DNA of 5,283 nucleotides from Verrucomicrobiota bacterium (GTDB lineage: Bacteria; Verrucomicrobiota; Verrucomicrobiia; Limisphaerales; JAHEOI01), in the NCBI GenBank assembly GCA_018610125.1, contig JAHEOI010000315.1, forward strand, positions 1 through 5,283. The letters are read 5' to 3'. A program made the translations under genes and the position numbers. Positions 1 through 5,283 of the stretch are shown piece by piece. Numbering within the stretch: the first letter of the stretch is position 1; every line of letters begins with the position of its first letter. The notes beneath the pieces are model-generated. The model was not told the origin of the DNA. It saw nothing but the letters and a program-made list of their open reading frames with translations, and made no database searches.

Positions 1-1036
1 CCCCCCTCGTTCGTCCGACTGTTCAATTTCAATCATCGTGGCAAGCTTCTCACGTCGCTCTTCCGGTAACGACACTTGCCCAAGCGCTTTGGCCGCGGCT
101 TTAGGATCTCGCTCCCACCACTCACCGATCGAGTCGTGCAACGCTCCAAAGCGTCGATTCGGATTTTGGATCGCCCTAGCCCATTGAAAGGCAGCCTCCG
201 GCGAGGACTCAGCGAGGCGTCCGACCAGCGGCTCGATAGCCGCATCGCGCCGTTTGCCGGCGGGCAGGGTCTTGGCCCACTCGGCTGCCGCTTTAGGATC
301 ATACGAGGCCCATCCTCGGGCAAGGCTCTCGATGGCCTCTTCCAGCCGACCGCCTGTACCCTACTCCTCGAGAAACCGAGCCGCCGTTTGCGGCGCTTCC
401 CGGGCGAAATCACGGACAATATCTTTGGTCACCTCACTTTTGAGGGCGGGATCTTCTATTTGCCCAAGATACTCTTCCGCCTGCCTCGGATTACGACCGG
501 CCATCTCCTCCAAAGCATTGCCCGTCAACTGTCGTCTCAGATTCGGCGATTCGACGTTTCCGGCCCACTCGAGAACTTTTTTCGGGCTATGGCGAGCGAC
601 ACGCCTGCCAATGTTTCGGATCAACGCTTCCCGGTGTCGTCCTTGGGAGTAATCTTGGGCAAAGGCGAACGCTTCGTTTGGATCTCTTTCCGCCCATTGA
701 TCGACGACATGCCGCATCGCATCCGCTTTCGTCTCCTGTGTTTCCAACGACTCCGCCCACTTGAGCGCCCCCTTAACGTCTCTGCGTGCGAGATCGCGAG
801 CAATCGATTGCGCAAGATGTTGACGCTGACCGCTGGCTCGCGGCATTCCCTTAATAATCTCCTTGGCTGCCTGCATATCGTTCTCAGCCAGCTCATCCGC
901 CACTCTCAACTTCCGCAGCCTGACTTTGCCCTTTCGCCTCCGTTGCGGTAGTATCCGCGCGCTGTCCACCCGTCCACCACCCAGCCAAGAACGCAAGAAC
1001 AAGCATGCCAGTAATAAGGAGCTCCTTTGGCCACAT
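1..1036 (-). pseudogene. Broken gene for an exported ~31-residue helical-repeat protein (frameshift plus in-frame TAG; runs off left edge)
   Basis: I place the start at ATG 1036-1034, behind GGAGGTG. This gives a convincing signal peptide (MWPKELLITGMLVLAFLAGW) and an Ala/Gln/Glu/Thr-rich linker, but the frame stops at TGA 895-893 after 47 codons. The homologous body continues at about 900 in the frame one base further on: VADELAENDMQAAKEII, then repeats of 31-32 residues patterned A-x-x-x-A-x-x-D-P-x-x-A-x-x-W-A. A TAG at 363-361 interrupts the sixth repeat, yet the same frame stays open for 120 codons to base 1 and holds three more repeats (DPKAAAEWAKTLP, SSPEAAFQWARAI, DPKAAAKALGQV). So I see one ancestral gene with nine or more repeats and two lesions, a +1 shift near 895-905 and a nonsense codon. 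Such alpha-helical repeat proteins are common, functionally uncharacterised secreted paralogues in Verrucomicrobiota (from memory). Assembly error at both sites is the alternative. Confidence 0.8.
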
Positions 1037-1038
1037 AA

Positions 1039-1045
1039 CACCTCC
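1039..1045 (-). promoter_or_regulatory. Ribosome binding site that decides the start of the repeat-protein gene
   Basis: Reading minus, GGAGGTG occupies 1045-1039 and ATG follows at 1036. GGAGG to ATG is 4 nt, slightly short but a full anti-SD match. It supports the 1036 start with its signal peptide over the upstream ATG at 1047, which overlaps the site itself and opens a frame with a poor leader rich in Arg. Confidence 0.7.
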
Positions 1046-1098
1046 ATTGTTTCTTTTTATTCAAACACAGACAGCCCGCACGTTCAACCCCGGTTACC

Positions 1099-1167
1099 AG
1101 CGAGGGGTCAGAGATGACTATTGGTGTCTGGTTTCCTGACTCCAATAGTCATCTCTGATCCCTCGCT
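1099..1167. repeat. Long near-perfect inverted repeat (about 30-bp stem, 9-nt loop)
   Basis: Arms 1099-1128 and 1138-1167 pair with one G-T wobble (1107) and one T-T mismatch (1125/1141); the core GTCAGAGATGACTATTGG is perfectly mirrored. The loop is 1129-1137. There is no T-tract on either side, so a simple intrinsic terminator is unlikely. It lies about 60 bp upstream of the repeat-protein start and could fold in that leader RNA. It looks like a palindromic mobile-type repeat, of the kind linked to REP-associated Y1 transposases, but no transposase is present and that link is a guess. Confidence 0.8.
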
Positions 1168-1193
1168 TATGGTGCGATTGGTTCCGATCGGCC

Positions 1194-1300
1194 CGCCCTT
1201 ACAGGGCTGTGCGTGTGGCCGGGATTCCTCACCTCCAGGCGAAGCCCTAGGCCTAGATTGATTTGCCCCTTCGGGGCATGATACCAGCGCACCGAAGGTG
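1194..1300 (-). repeat. Palindrome-rich dispersed element, copy 1 (truncated, inverted relative to copy 2)
   Basis: Contains CGCCCTTACAGGGCT at 1194-1208, a perfect CTAGGCCTAG palindrome at 1247-1256, and GCCCC-TTC-GGGGC at 1265-1277, ending near ACCGAAGGTG (1291-1300). Its reverse complement aligns with the right-hand part of the element at 4180-4368: the CACCTTCGG-to-ATCATGCCCC centre, the GGGGCAA-to-TAG block, and the terminal AGCCCTGTAAGGGCG. The other half is missing. It sits between the stop of the membrane-protein gene and the start of the broken repeat gene, with no coding capacity. Confidence 0.75.
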
Positions 1301-1336
1301 TCCTCCCCTTTGATCCTGAACTGCACGACCTCCGTC

Positions 1337-2770
1337 TTACCTCCCCTGATCCCCAGCCTTACTTGAACGACGCCAGGAGACAGCGAACGAAATATCCGGG
1401 TGAAGGGAACCGCCATCGTCGAGCCCTCCTCCATCGTCGCGCCGATCTTTTCCGACGCTGTAAACAGCGAACCCGTTCCGTTGCCTAATGTAGTGAAGCG
1501 ACTCTCCACTGAAGGGATCCAAAGGCACTGAATCCAGGTATTCGGGCACAAGGGCGGTCAGGCGTATCGGAAGCCTTTCTCCATTCTCTCGCCTGAAACA
1601 CTCAATTGCCAAGGCCACTTTGGTAAGCCGGTGCAATGTTCGCACCCTAGAGTCACGAAGGCTAACCTTGAACGCGCTGCGCACCATCCGTCTCACGTTC
1701 GGAAGACGTTCTCCGCCGGCGAACAATTCTTTGACGGGTTCTTTAAATGGCTTTGGCACCCACCCGAAAGGATTCGTTTCGACCCTGCCCAGCTCTTCGC
1801 GCATGCTCCTTATTCGATCGACCCGGTCAGCCAGAGGCAACGCCAACGCTTTCCTGTATCGCTCCATTTCCCCGAGATACCAAAGCTTTGCCCGGCTCAG
1901 GCCACCGGTAAACCGGCGACACGCGTTCGCAAGACGGATACCATCGGCGTTTTCTCCTTCGGGGGCAAAGCGGCTCGGGCTTTCCAAGATTGCGACATGC
2001 CTCGCCCGTTCCGCGACGGCAGCGCGGAGCATTGCCTGCGTGCTCGAATAACGTTCCATATCCGAAATGAGAATCCGAAGCCGCTCTTGATCATAGCGGT
2101 ATTCACTCAGCAACCTTTGAACCGCCCGATGAGTCAGGGTCAGACAGGAATCACTCGTCGATTGCGAGATAAAGAGCGGTTGCTCAGCGAGAGAGGCCGC
2201 GACAGCCATGGCGTCTCGGACCGACTTGAATGCCTGTTCATGGTTACCGACCGACCCATCGTAGGCCGCTTTGAGCCGAAGCAGGTGAACGGCTTTCTTT
2301 GCGTCCGAAAGATGGCGAACATCAAGATCGGTTTCGGTGAAATCGATCGGGTAACGACATCGCCCGGCGTGTCTTGCCTGACGCAGCAGCATGAGGGCGC
2401 TTGCATGGCCTTCTAGGTATCGTCTGGTCGCCTTCGCCATCTTGTCCGGAAACGGTTCGGATTGGCTTGGAAGTGGGCGACTAGTCAATAGCGGAACGGG
2501 GTCATTCGGCTTCGGTTTCCGGATCCTTTTGAAGGCTTCAAGGTAAAGCGACGCCGCATTCGTTCGAATATTGGAGCGATCATACCAAGCATTGATGCCT
2601 TCCAGAGTAATCGGTTCGTCGTTCTCTTGGATCCTGGAGAGCTGCGACTGGACACGAGCATAGAGCCAGAGGCGGTAGCCCGCAAATAGGCCAAGGACAA
2701 TCGCGACCAGAATTAAGCCAATCAACACCCAACGCCTGCCACGCCGCTTCTCTTTGAAACGATCACTCAT
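1337..2770 (-). CDS. Single-pass membrane protein with pilin-like C-terminal module (function unknown)
   Basis: 477 aa from ATG 2770, preceded by a G-rich weak ribosome binding site; an in-frame TTG at 2830 would add 20 residues that look non-coding. Residues 1-13 are basic (KEKRRGRR), 14-36 form one transmembrane helix, and the rest is probably outside the cytoplasm. Around 57-80, INAWYDRSN followed by NAASLYLEAF resembles the N-terminal block of large uncharacterised Planctomycete/Verrucomicrobia families. Residues 381-461 carry the familiar C-terminal module: an ALAIECFRRENGERLP helix, LVPEYLDSVPLDPFSGESL, FAVYSVGKD and DDGG, reminiscent of type II secretion pseudopilin tails. There is no catalytic signature and no prepilin-type cleavage motif. 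The gene follows the phosphoesterase gene by 62 nt on the same strand and is probably cotranscribed. Coding is intact; a receptor, sensor or export role cannot be chosen from sequence. Confidence 0.85.
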   Translation of the reverse strand: MSDRFKEKRRGRRWVLIGLILVAIVLGLFAGYRLWLYARVQSQLSRIQENDEPITLEGINAWYDRSNIRTNAASLYLEAFKRIRKPKPNDPVPLLTSRPLPSQSEPFPDKMAKATRRYLEGHASALMLLRQARHAGRCRYPIDFTETDLDVRHLSDAKKAVHLLRLKAAYDGSVGNHEQAFKSVRDAMAVAASLAEQPLFISQSTSDSCLTLTHRAVQRLLSEYRYDQERLRILISDMERYSSTQAMLRAAVAERARHVAILESPSRFAPEGENADGIRLANACRRFTGGLSRAKLWYLGEMERYRKALALPLADRVDRIRSMREELGRVETNPFGWVPKPFKEPVKELFAGGERLPNVRRMVRSAFKVSLRDSRVRTLHRLTKVALAIECFRRENGERLPIRLTALVPEYLDSVPLDPFSGESLHYIRQRNGFAVYSVGKDRRDDGGGLDDGGSLHPDISFAVSWRRSSKAGDQGR

Positions 2771-2832
2771 ATCCAATATCCCCGCCAACTGCCGGATAGG
2801 CCCCGGCTCAAGAAGGTCGAGTCGCCTCAAAC

Positions 2833-3798
2833 TTAATCCGAGTGACGCTCCCGACTCAAAATCCGGTCTTTCACCCGACCATACCCGTTAATCTTCAAGG
2901 AATCCTCATACACCTCAATGATCACGAACGCGTTTTGGCGACGAGTCTCCACCAAGCCGGGCAATGTTAGGTAGTGGACCCCGTGCTTCTCAGCATAAGC
3001 CCCGGCATGATTATGACCATTGAACCAGGCCACCACGTTCGAGTGCGAGTCGATCACCTTGACGACTTCATCCCTGTTCCAGAGCGTATGACTCCCCTTC
3101 GGATAGACCGGAAAATGACAAAAGACCAAGACCGATCGCTCTTCTTCCTCGGCCTCGCTGAGCTTGCCATCAAACCACTCCAGTTGCTCCTGACCGATCG
3201 CCCCGTTCCAAGCTTTCGCGTTGGGTGCGTTCGCCTCCTTCAAACGCTGCAGGAGGCGCGAGGCCTTTTGGTGCTTCTTATGGTCGGCAGGCCGTGCGAG
3301 CAGGCTCACATCATTGCCGTCAAGGACAACGATCCGCCAATCCGGGTAATCGACGGCGAAATAGCTCCGATCCATGCCGAGTGCCTTGAGGGTGTGTGCC
3401 CGCGAGCTCGGGAAGTCGTGATTGCCGAGGGCGATTGACAACGGCGCCTCAAGTTCCTCGTAAATCGCCATCACGGCATCAAAGCTCTCAGGTCCCCGAT
3501 CGATCACATCGCCGACATCCATGACCCGGTCAACCGCATTCGAGTTGAATACCTTCACCGCCTCCCGCAGCTTTTCGAGCGAGCTTCGATAATGCCGGCT
3601 TCCATTCGCCGGAACATCCGCATATTGGATATCGGCCACCAAGCCCAAAGAAAAAAGCGCCTCCGAGGTGCGTTCGGGAGCGGTCTGCTTCGATGCTTCT
3701 TGATCCTGGCCAATCGCCACACCGACCCCGCTTGGCAGCAGGAAATAGAGCACCAAGGCGGAGCCAAACAACGCTTTCAACACATGCCGCATTTTCAT
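2833..3798 (-). CDS. Secreted calcineurin-like metallophosphoesterase, ADPRibase-Mn (ADPRM)-like
   Basis: 321 aa from ATG 3798, which has GGGGAG 6 nt upstream; the frame is open back to a TTG at 3909 but that extension lacks a ribosome binding site. Residues 1-29 are a signal peptide (basic start, hydrophobic 8-29, small residues before GQDQ), so the enzyme is periplasmic or exported. Metal-site motifs are all present: D56-I-Q58, G96-D97, G125-N-H-D128, H228 in FCHFPVYP, and G261-H-N-H264. Further marks of the Mn-dependent ADP-ribose/CDP-alcohol diphosphatase group are DIQYAD, HYRSSLEKLREA, VVLDGNDVSLL, WNGAIGQEQLEWF, GVHYLTLPG and the VYED...GYGR tail. By family it should hydrolyse a nucleotide-diphosphate ester such as ADP-ribose or CDP-alcohol; the true substrate is unknown. 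Eukaryotic ADPRM is cytosolic, so the leader is notable. First gene of a likely two-gene operon. Confidence 0.92.
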   Translation of the reverse strand: MKMRHVLKALFGSALVLYFLLPSGVGVAIGQDQEASKQTAPERTSEALFSLGLVADIQYADVPANGSRHYRSSLEKLREAVKVFNSNAVDRVMDVGDVIDRGPESFDAVMAIYEELEAPLSIALGNHDFPSSRAHTLKALGMDRSYFAVDYPDWRIVVLDGNDVSLLARPADHKKHQKASRLLQRLKEANAPNAKAWNGAIGQEQLEWFDGKLSEAEEEERSVLVFCHFPVYPKGSHTLWNRDEVVKVIDSHSNVVAWFNGHNHAGAYAEKHGVHYLTLPGLVETRRQNAFVIIEVYEDSLKINGYGRVKDRILSRERHSD

Positions 3799-3804
3799 AG
3801 GTCG

Positions 3805-3810
3805 CTCCCC
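3805..3810 (-). promoter_or_regulatory. Ribosome binding site of the metallophosphoesterase gene
   Basis: GGGGAG on the minus strand at 3810-3805, with 6 nt to ATG 3798. It picks this start over the upstream ATG at 3816 and the TTG at 3909, and places the signal peptide at the very N-terminus. Confidence 0.65.
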
Positions 3811-3970
3811 GAGCATGCGGGTCAATCCGACAAAAGTGAAGTCCCAAAAGTAAGCCAGGGACTCCTTCCGAACAGCATCCCAAAAGACCCGATTCCTGGA
3901 ACAGAGCAAGTTTGACGTTTTAGGTCGAAGAAATCTGCGGCGAGGCCTTGAGACAATTTCTCCTGTCCCC

Positions 3971-4024
3971 TTCCGCGGAGCAGAAAATCAGCGAGGCGTT
4001 CGGCGGCAACAATTCGATGCGATT
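3971..4024 (+). repeat. Direct repeat copy 1 (TTCCGC...AGCGAGGCGTTCGGC unit) with inverted partner
   Basis: The unit starts with a degraded hairpin (TTCCGC-GGA-GCAGAA, 3971-3985), then CAGCGAGGCGTTCGGC at 3989-4004. It aligns without gaps to 4465-4498, about 85% identical over 34 bp by eye, then loosely to a GA-TGC tail. A perfect inverted copy of GCGAGGCGTT (3991-4000) lies at 4067-4076 as AACGCCTCGC, so 3991-4076 may fold as a larger imperfect hairpin. Confidence 0.7.
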
Positions 4025-4179
4025 AAAAATCGTCTGCCGTTACCATGCCTTGTCGGGTCCACGGCAAACGCCTCGCCGGAGGCCTTGAAAGGCCCAATTT
4101 CGTTGAGGATGAGTCAACTTTTGACGCTTGCCCTCCTCATCGTTTTCCGTCCAAGGAATCCGCGGTCGTGATCTCTCAA

Positions 4180-4368
4180 TTGATTCGCCCTTACAGGGCT
4201 GAGACTTCTTTTTTTGCCCTTTTACCCAGGGCGGAGCCCTGGGCTATCGTTGACGCGCACCTTCGGCGCTTTCGGATCATGCCCCAAAGGGGCAATTTAA
4301 TATAGCCCAGCGCTCGGCCCTGGGTGCTCGTCCACGCCCCCTCATCAAGCCCTGTAAGGGCGAGTCAA
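4180..4368 (+). repeat. Palindromic mobile-type element, copy 2 (189 bp, terminal and nested inverted repeats, no ORF)
   Basis: Ends 4180-4200 and 4348-4368 are a 21-bp terminal inverted repeat with one mismatch, each containing GCCCTTACAGGGCT or its complement. Just inside lies a second inverted pair, 4224-4246 and 4303-4325, matching 21 of 23; the left member is itself a palindrome, CCCAGGGC-GGA-GCCCTGGG. The centre carries the palindrome GCCCC-AAA-GGGGC at 4281-4293, preceded by GCACCTTCGGCGC. There is no transposase, so it resembles a MITE or a structured repeat moved in trans. No clear target-site duplication was seen. The related copy 1 at 1194-1300 is in the opposite orientation. Confidence 0.8.
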
Positions 4369-4464
4369 AGCCGGCGCAAAGCTGTGGAGGTGAAGAAGGC
4401 TGCTTGATCCCGACACCCCGGGCTCGCTCACTCCCTTGCCCAGAGTCTTTTCTTCCTTTTTCCC

Positions 4465-4516
4465 TTCCGCAAAGCGGAACAACAGCGAGGCGTTCGGCAG
4501 GCAGTCTCGAATGCAA
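4465..4516 (+). repeat. Direct repeat copy 2 (TTCCGC hairpin plus AGCGAGGCGTTCGGC)
   Basis: Begins with a perfect hairpin, TTCCGC-AAA-GCGGAA (4465-4479), then ACAGCGAGGCGTTCGGC (4482-4498) and a CGAATGC tail, 494 bp after copy 1 and in the same orientation. The two copies bracket the palindromic element. It ends about 55 bp before the poly-Arg protein start, so it lies within or next to that gene's promoter region. Confidence 0.7.
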
Positions 4517-4570
4517 CCAACGGATTCGATTATTCACATCCCTGCTTAAAGAGCTTCAAAAGAACGGATT

Positions 4571-4999
4571 ATGAAAGACAATGACTCGAGCTTCGACGAG
4601 CTCCTCAACGACGTCCTTTCCAGTGAATCGTTGGAGCGCTTTCGGACCGATTCCCTCGAAACCGCCTTGATTGTCGTTCGAAAGCGTCGACGTCGTCGCC
4701 GAGCCCGACAAGCCCTGCTGATGGTTGCGGTGCCGCTGGTCCTTGCCGGTTACGTCTTTGTAAGCAATTTCTATCCAAATCCGGGCTCGCCGTCGTCCCC
4801 CACGAATGCCAACCAATCGACTTCCATTCTCCAGAACAACGCATCTTCGACCGCATCCCCAACTCCGGGAATCGAGTATATCTCCGATGAAGAATTGCTC
4901 GAGTTGTTCGAAGATCGACCGGTGGCACTAATCGGTCCTCCGGGAGAGCAAGAGCTGGTCCTCCTGGACGAAGTCGACAATCCGCCTCTTTCAGATTGA
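4571..4999 (+). CDS. Small poly-Arg single-pass membrane protein with C-terminal ISDEELL module (anti-sigma-like layout, function unknown)
   Basis: 142 aa. Residues 1-35 are a short acidic cytoplasmic region (FDELLNDVL, then LERFRTDSLETAL) that looks helical. Residues 37-46 are RKRRRRRRAR, a strong stop-transfer and positive-inside signal. Residues 47-68 are one transmembrane helix, 69-100 a Ser/Pro/Asn/Thr-rich linker, and 101-142 a compact acidic module, ISDEELLELFEDRPVALIG then PPGEQELVLLDE. I recognise this layout from small Verrucomicrobiota proteins often next to ECF sigma-factor genes, which suggests an anti-sigma-like role, but that association is from memory and no sigma gene is in the window. 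The start ATG has only a weak upstream purine run. The 5' side is repeat-filled and the 3' side has no gene, so it is an orphan here. Coding looks intact, with no ZAS zinc motif. Confidence 0.8.
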   Translation: MKDNDSSFDELLNDVLSSESLERFRTDSLETALIVVRKRRRRRRARQALLMVAVPLVLAGYVFVSNFYPNPGSPSSPTNANQSTSILQNNASSTASPTPGIEYISDEELLELFEDRPVALIGPPGEQELVLLDEVDNPPLSD

Positions 5000-5099
5000 A
5001 GACGTTGGAGTAAAACACCCTGCCAAGAGAAACGAAACGAGCGGGAGGAGAAACAAGTACCCAATTCAAGCGATTTTGACCTTCATGCGCTTACGCGTC

Positions 5100-5124
5100 C
5101 CCTCTCCCATCCGATGGGAGGGGG
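5100..5124. repeat. Strong hairpin, CTCCCAT-CCG-ATGGGAG core
   Basis: Arms 5100-5110 and 5114-5124 pair over 11 bp with one G-T wobble and a 3-nt loop, followed by GGCAGGGTGAG. The same type of CCCTCTCCC-stem sequence is a very common dispersed intergenic repeat in many bacterial genomes. It is about 100 nt past the stop of the plus-strand gene and has no T-tract right after it, so it may act as an RNA 3'-end stabiliser rather than a classical terminator. Confidence 0.65.
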
Positions 5125-5265
5125 CAGGGTGAGCGTAACCTTTTAGGTGAACGCAGACTTCTCTCCCGAAGCGCGGCTGTAGGGCTTCGGCACAAGATTG
5201 CCTGGAAAAATCGCTCATGGAACTCACATTTTGGCGGTGACAAGTCACGCGCACTCCATAAGTTA

Positions 5266-5280
5266 GCGAGGCGTTGCCTC
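5266..5280 (+). repeat. GCGAGGCGTT motif, third copy, at the window edge
   Basis: GCGAGGCGTT at 5266-5275 repeats the core found at 3991-4000 and 4485-4494; here GAGGC-GTT-GCCTC (5268-5280) makes a small hairpin. The rest of the unit, if present, would lie beyond the window. Confidence 0.5.
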
Positions 5281-5283
5281 AGA

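Larger units (their letters stand above)
3799..4570. other. Gene-free intergenic stretch between divergent genes, made of small palindromes and repeats
   Basis: About 770 bp separates the minus-strand phosphoesterase from the plus-strand poly-Arg protein, so it must hold both promoters, though I cannot pick -35/-10 boxes with confidence. Besides the elements listed separately it has small hairpins: CGATT-AAA-AATCG (4020-4032), GGCCTT-GA-AAGGCC (4081-4094) and GTCAA-CTT-TTGAC (4113-4125). The open frames inside it (for example 4045-4305 plus and 4277-4537 minus) cross the palindromes, look compositionally unlike protein, and lack ribosome binding sites. No tRNA or rRNA gene was seen. Confidence 0.7.
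5000..5283. other. Gene-free right end; strong Shine-Dalgarno without a start codon, and small repeats
   Basis: After the stop at 4999, GGGAGGAG at 5042-5049 is a good ribosome binding site, but no ATG, GTG or TTG lies at a working distance; the following AGTACCCAATTC frame closes quickly at a TGA. This may be the decayed beginning of a former downstream gene. The rest is repeat: a hairpin at 5100-5124, a GTGAC-AA-GTCAC palindrome at 5237-5248, and the GCGAGGCGTT copy at the edge. A minus frame at 5254-5066 runs across the hairpin and is not credible as a protein. Confidence 0.55.

Noticed and set aside
890..905. Programmed +1 frameshift in the repeat gene
   Set aside because: No slippery codon run or stimulatory stop context that I recognise, and a second independent lesion (TAG at 361-363) favours gene decay.
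76..951. 291-codon open frame on the plus strand
   Set aside because: It is antisense to the repeat-protein gene, has no ribosome binding site, and its translation is Arg/Leu/Pro-rich without any recognisable domain; the minus strand shows clear repeats.
1099..1167. Intrinsic terminator for the operon ending at 1337
   Set aside because: It is 170 bp beyond the stop, lacks a T-run on the minus strand, and its stem is far longer than typical terminators.
1108..1551. 147-codon minus-strand frame overlapping the end of the membrane-protein gene
   Set aside because: I tested it as a frameshifted C-terminus, but the main frame already ends properly after YSVGKD, DDGG and PDISF; this frame runs on through the palindromic element.
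1631..2416. 261-codon plus-strand open frame
   Set aside because: Lies wholly antisense to the membrane-protein gene, whose minus-strand translation has a transmembrane helix and known C-terminal motifs.
3799..3909. 37-residue N-terminal extension of the phosphoesterase from TTG 3909
   Set aside because: No ribosome binding site, and it would bury the signal peptide; ATG 3798 has GGGGAG at good spacing.
3971..4516. CRISPR array from the recurring AGCGAGGCGTT motif
   Set aside because: Only two full copies 494 bp apart, with unequal spacing to the third; no regular spacers and no cas genes.
4045..4537. Open frames at 4045-4305 (plus) and 4277-4537 (minus)
   Set aside because: Both cross the palindromic element, which explains their openness; no ribosome binding site or protein-like pattern.

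Overview
This is a bacterial window of roughly 55-60% GC by eye. The protein types most resemble Verrucomicrobiota, probably the Opitutales/Puniceicoccales side. They are a secreted protein built from ~31-residue W-A-x-x-D-P-x-x-A repeats, a small poly-Arg single-pass membrane protein ending in an I-S-D-E-E-L-L module, and a Planctomycete/Verrucomicrobia-type membrane protein with a pilin-like C-terminus. The taxon is an inference from family style; there is no rRNA or other marker gene here.

Layout. (1) 1-1036, minus strand: a broken gene for an exported helical-repeat protein. Its real start and signal peptide lie at 1036 behind a GGAGGTG ribosome binding site, in a different frame from most of the body. 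An in-frame TAG at 363-361 then interrupts the repeat array, which continues off the left edge. (2) 1037-1336: non-coding, with a ~30-bp-stem inverted repeat (1099-1167) and a palindrome-rich dispersed element (1194-1300). (3) 2770-1337 and 3798-2833, minus strand: a two-gene unit, transcribed from a secreted ADPRibase-Mn-like metallophosphoesterase into a single-pass membrane protein 62 nt downstream. (4) 3799-4570: a ~770-bp gene-free stretch that is a mosaic of palindromes, with a second, fuller copy of the same element (4180-4368) flanked by two direct repeats containing GCGAGGCGTT. (5) 4571-4999, plus strand: the poly-Arg membrane protein, anti-sigma-like in layout but with no sigma factor visible. 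(6) 5000-5283: no gene; a good Shine-Dalgarno with no usable start, a strong hairpin, and a third GCGAGGCGTT copy at the right edge.

Working together. The phosphoesterase would act outside the cytoplasm on nucleotide diphosphate-type substrates, and its membrane partner is probably co-expressed, with unknown role. The repeat-protein pseudogene and the orphan poly-Arg protein look like remnants of extracytoplasmic modules in a region worn by small repeats. I see no complete new defence or mobile system. The most informative signals are the doubly broken repeat gene and the two related palindromic elements in opposite orientation.
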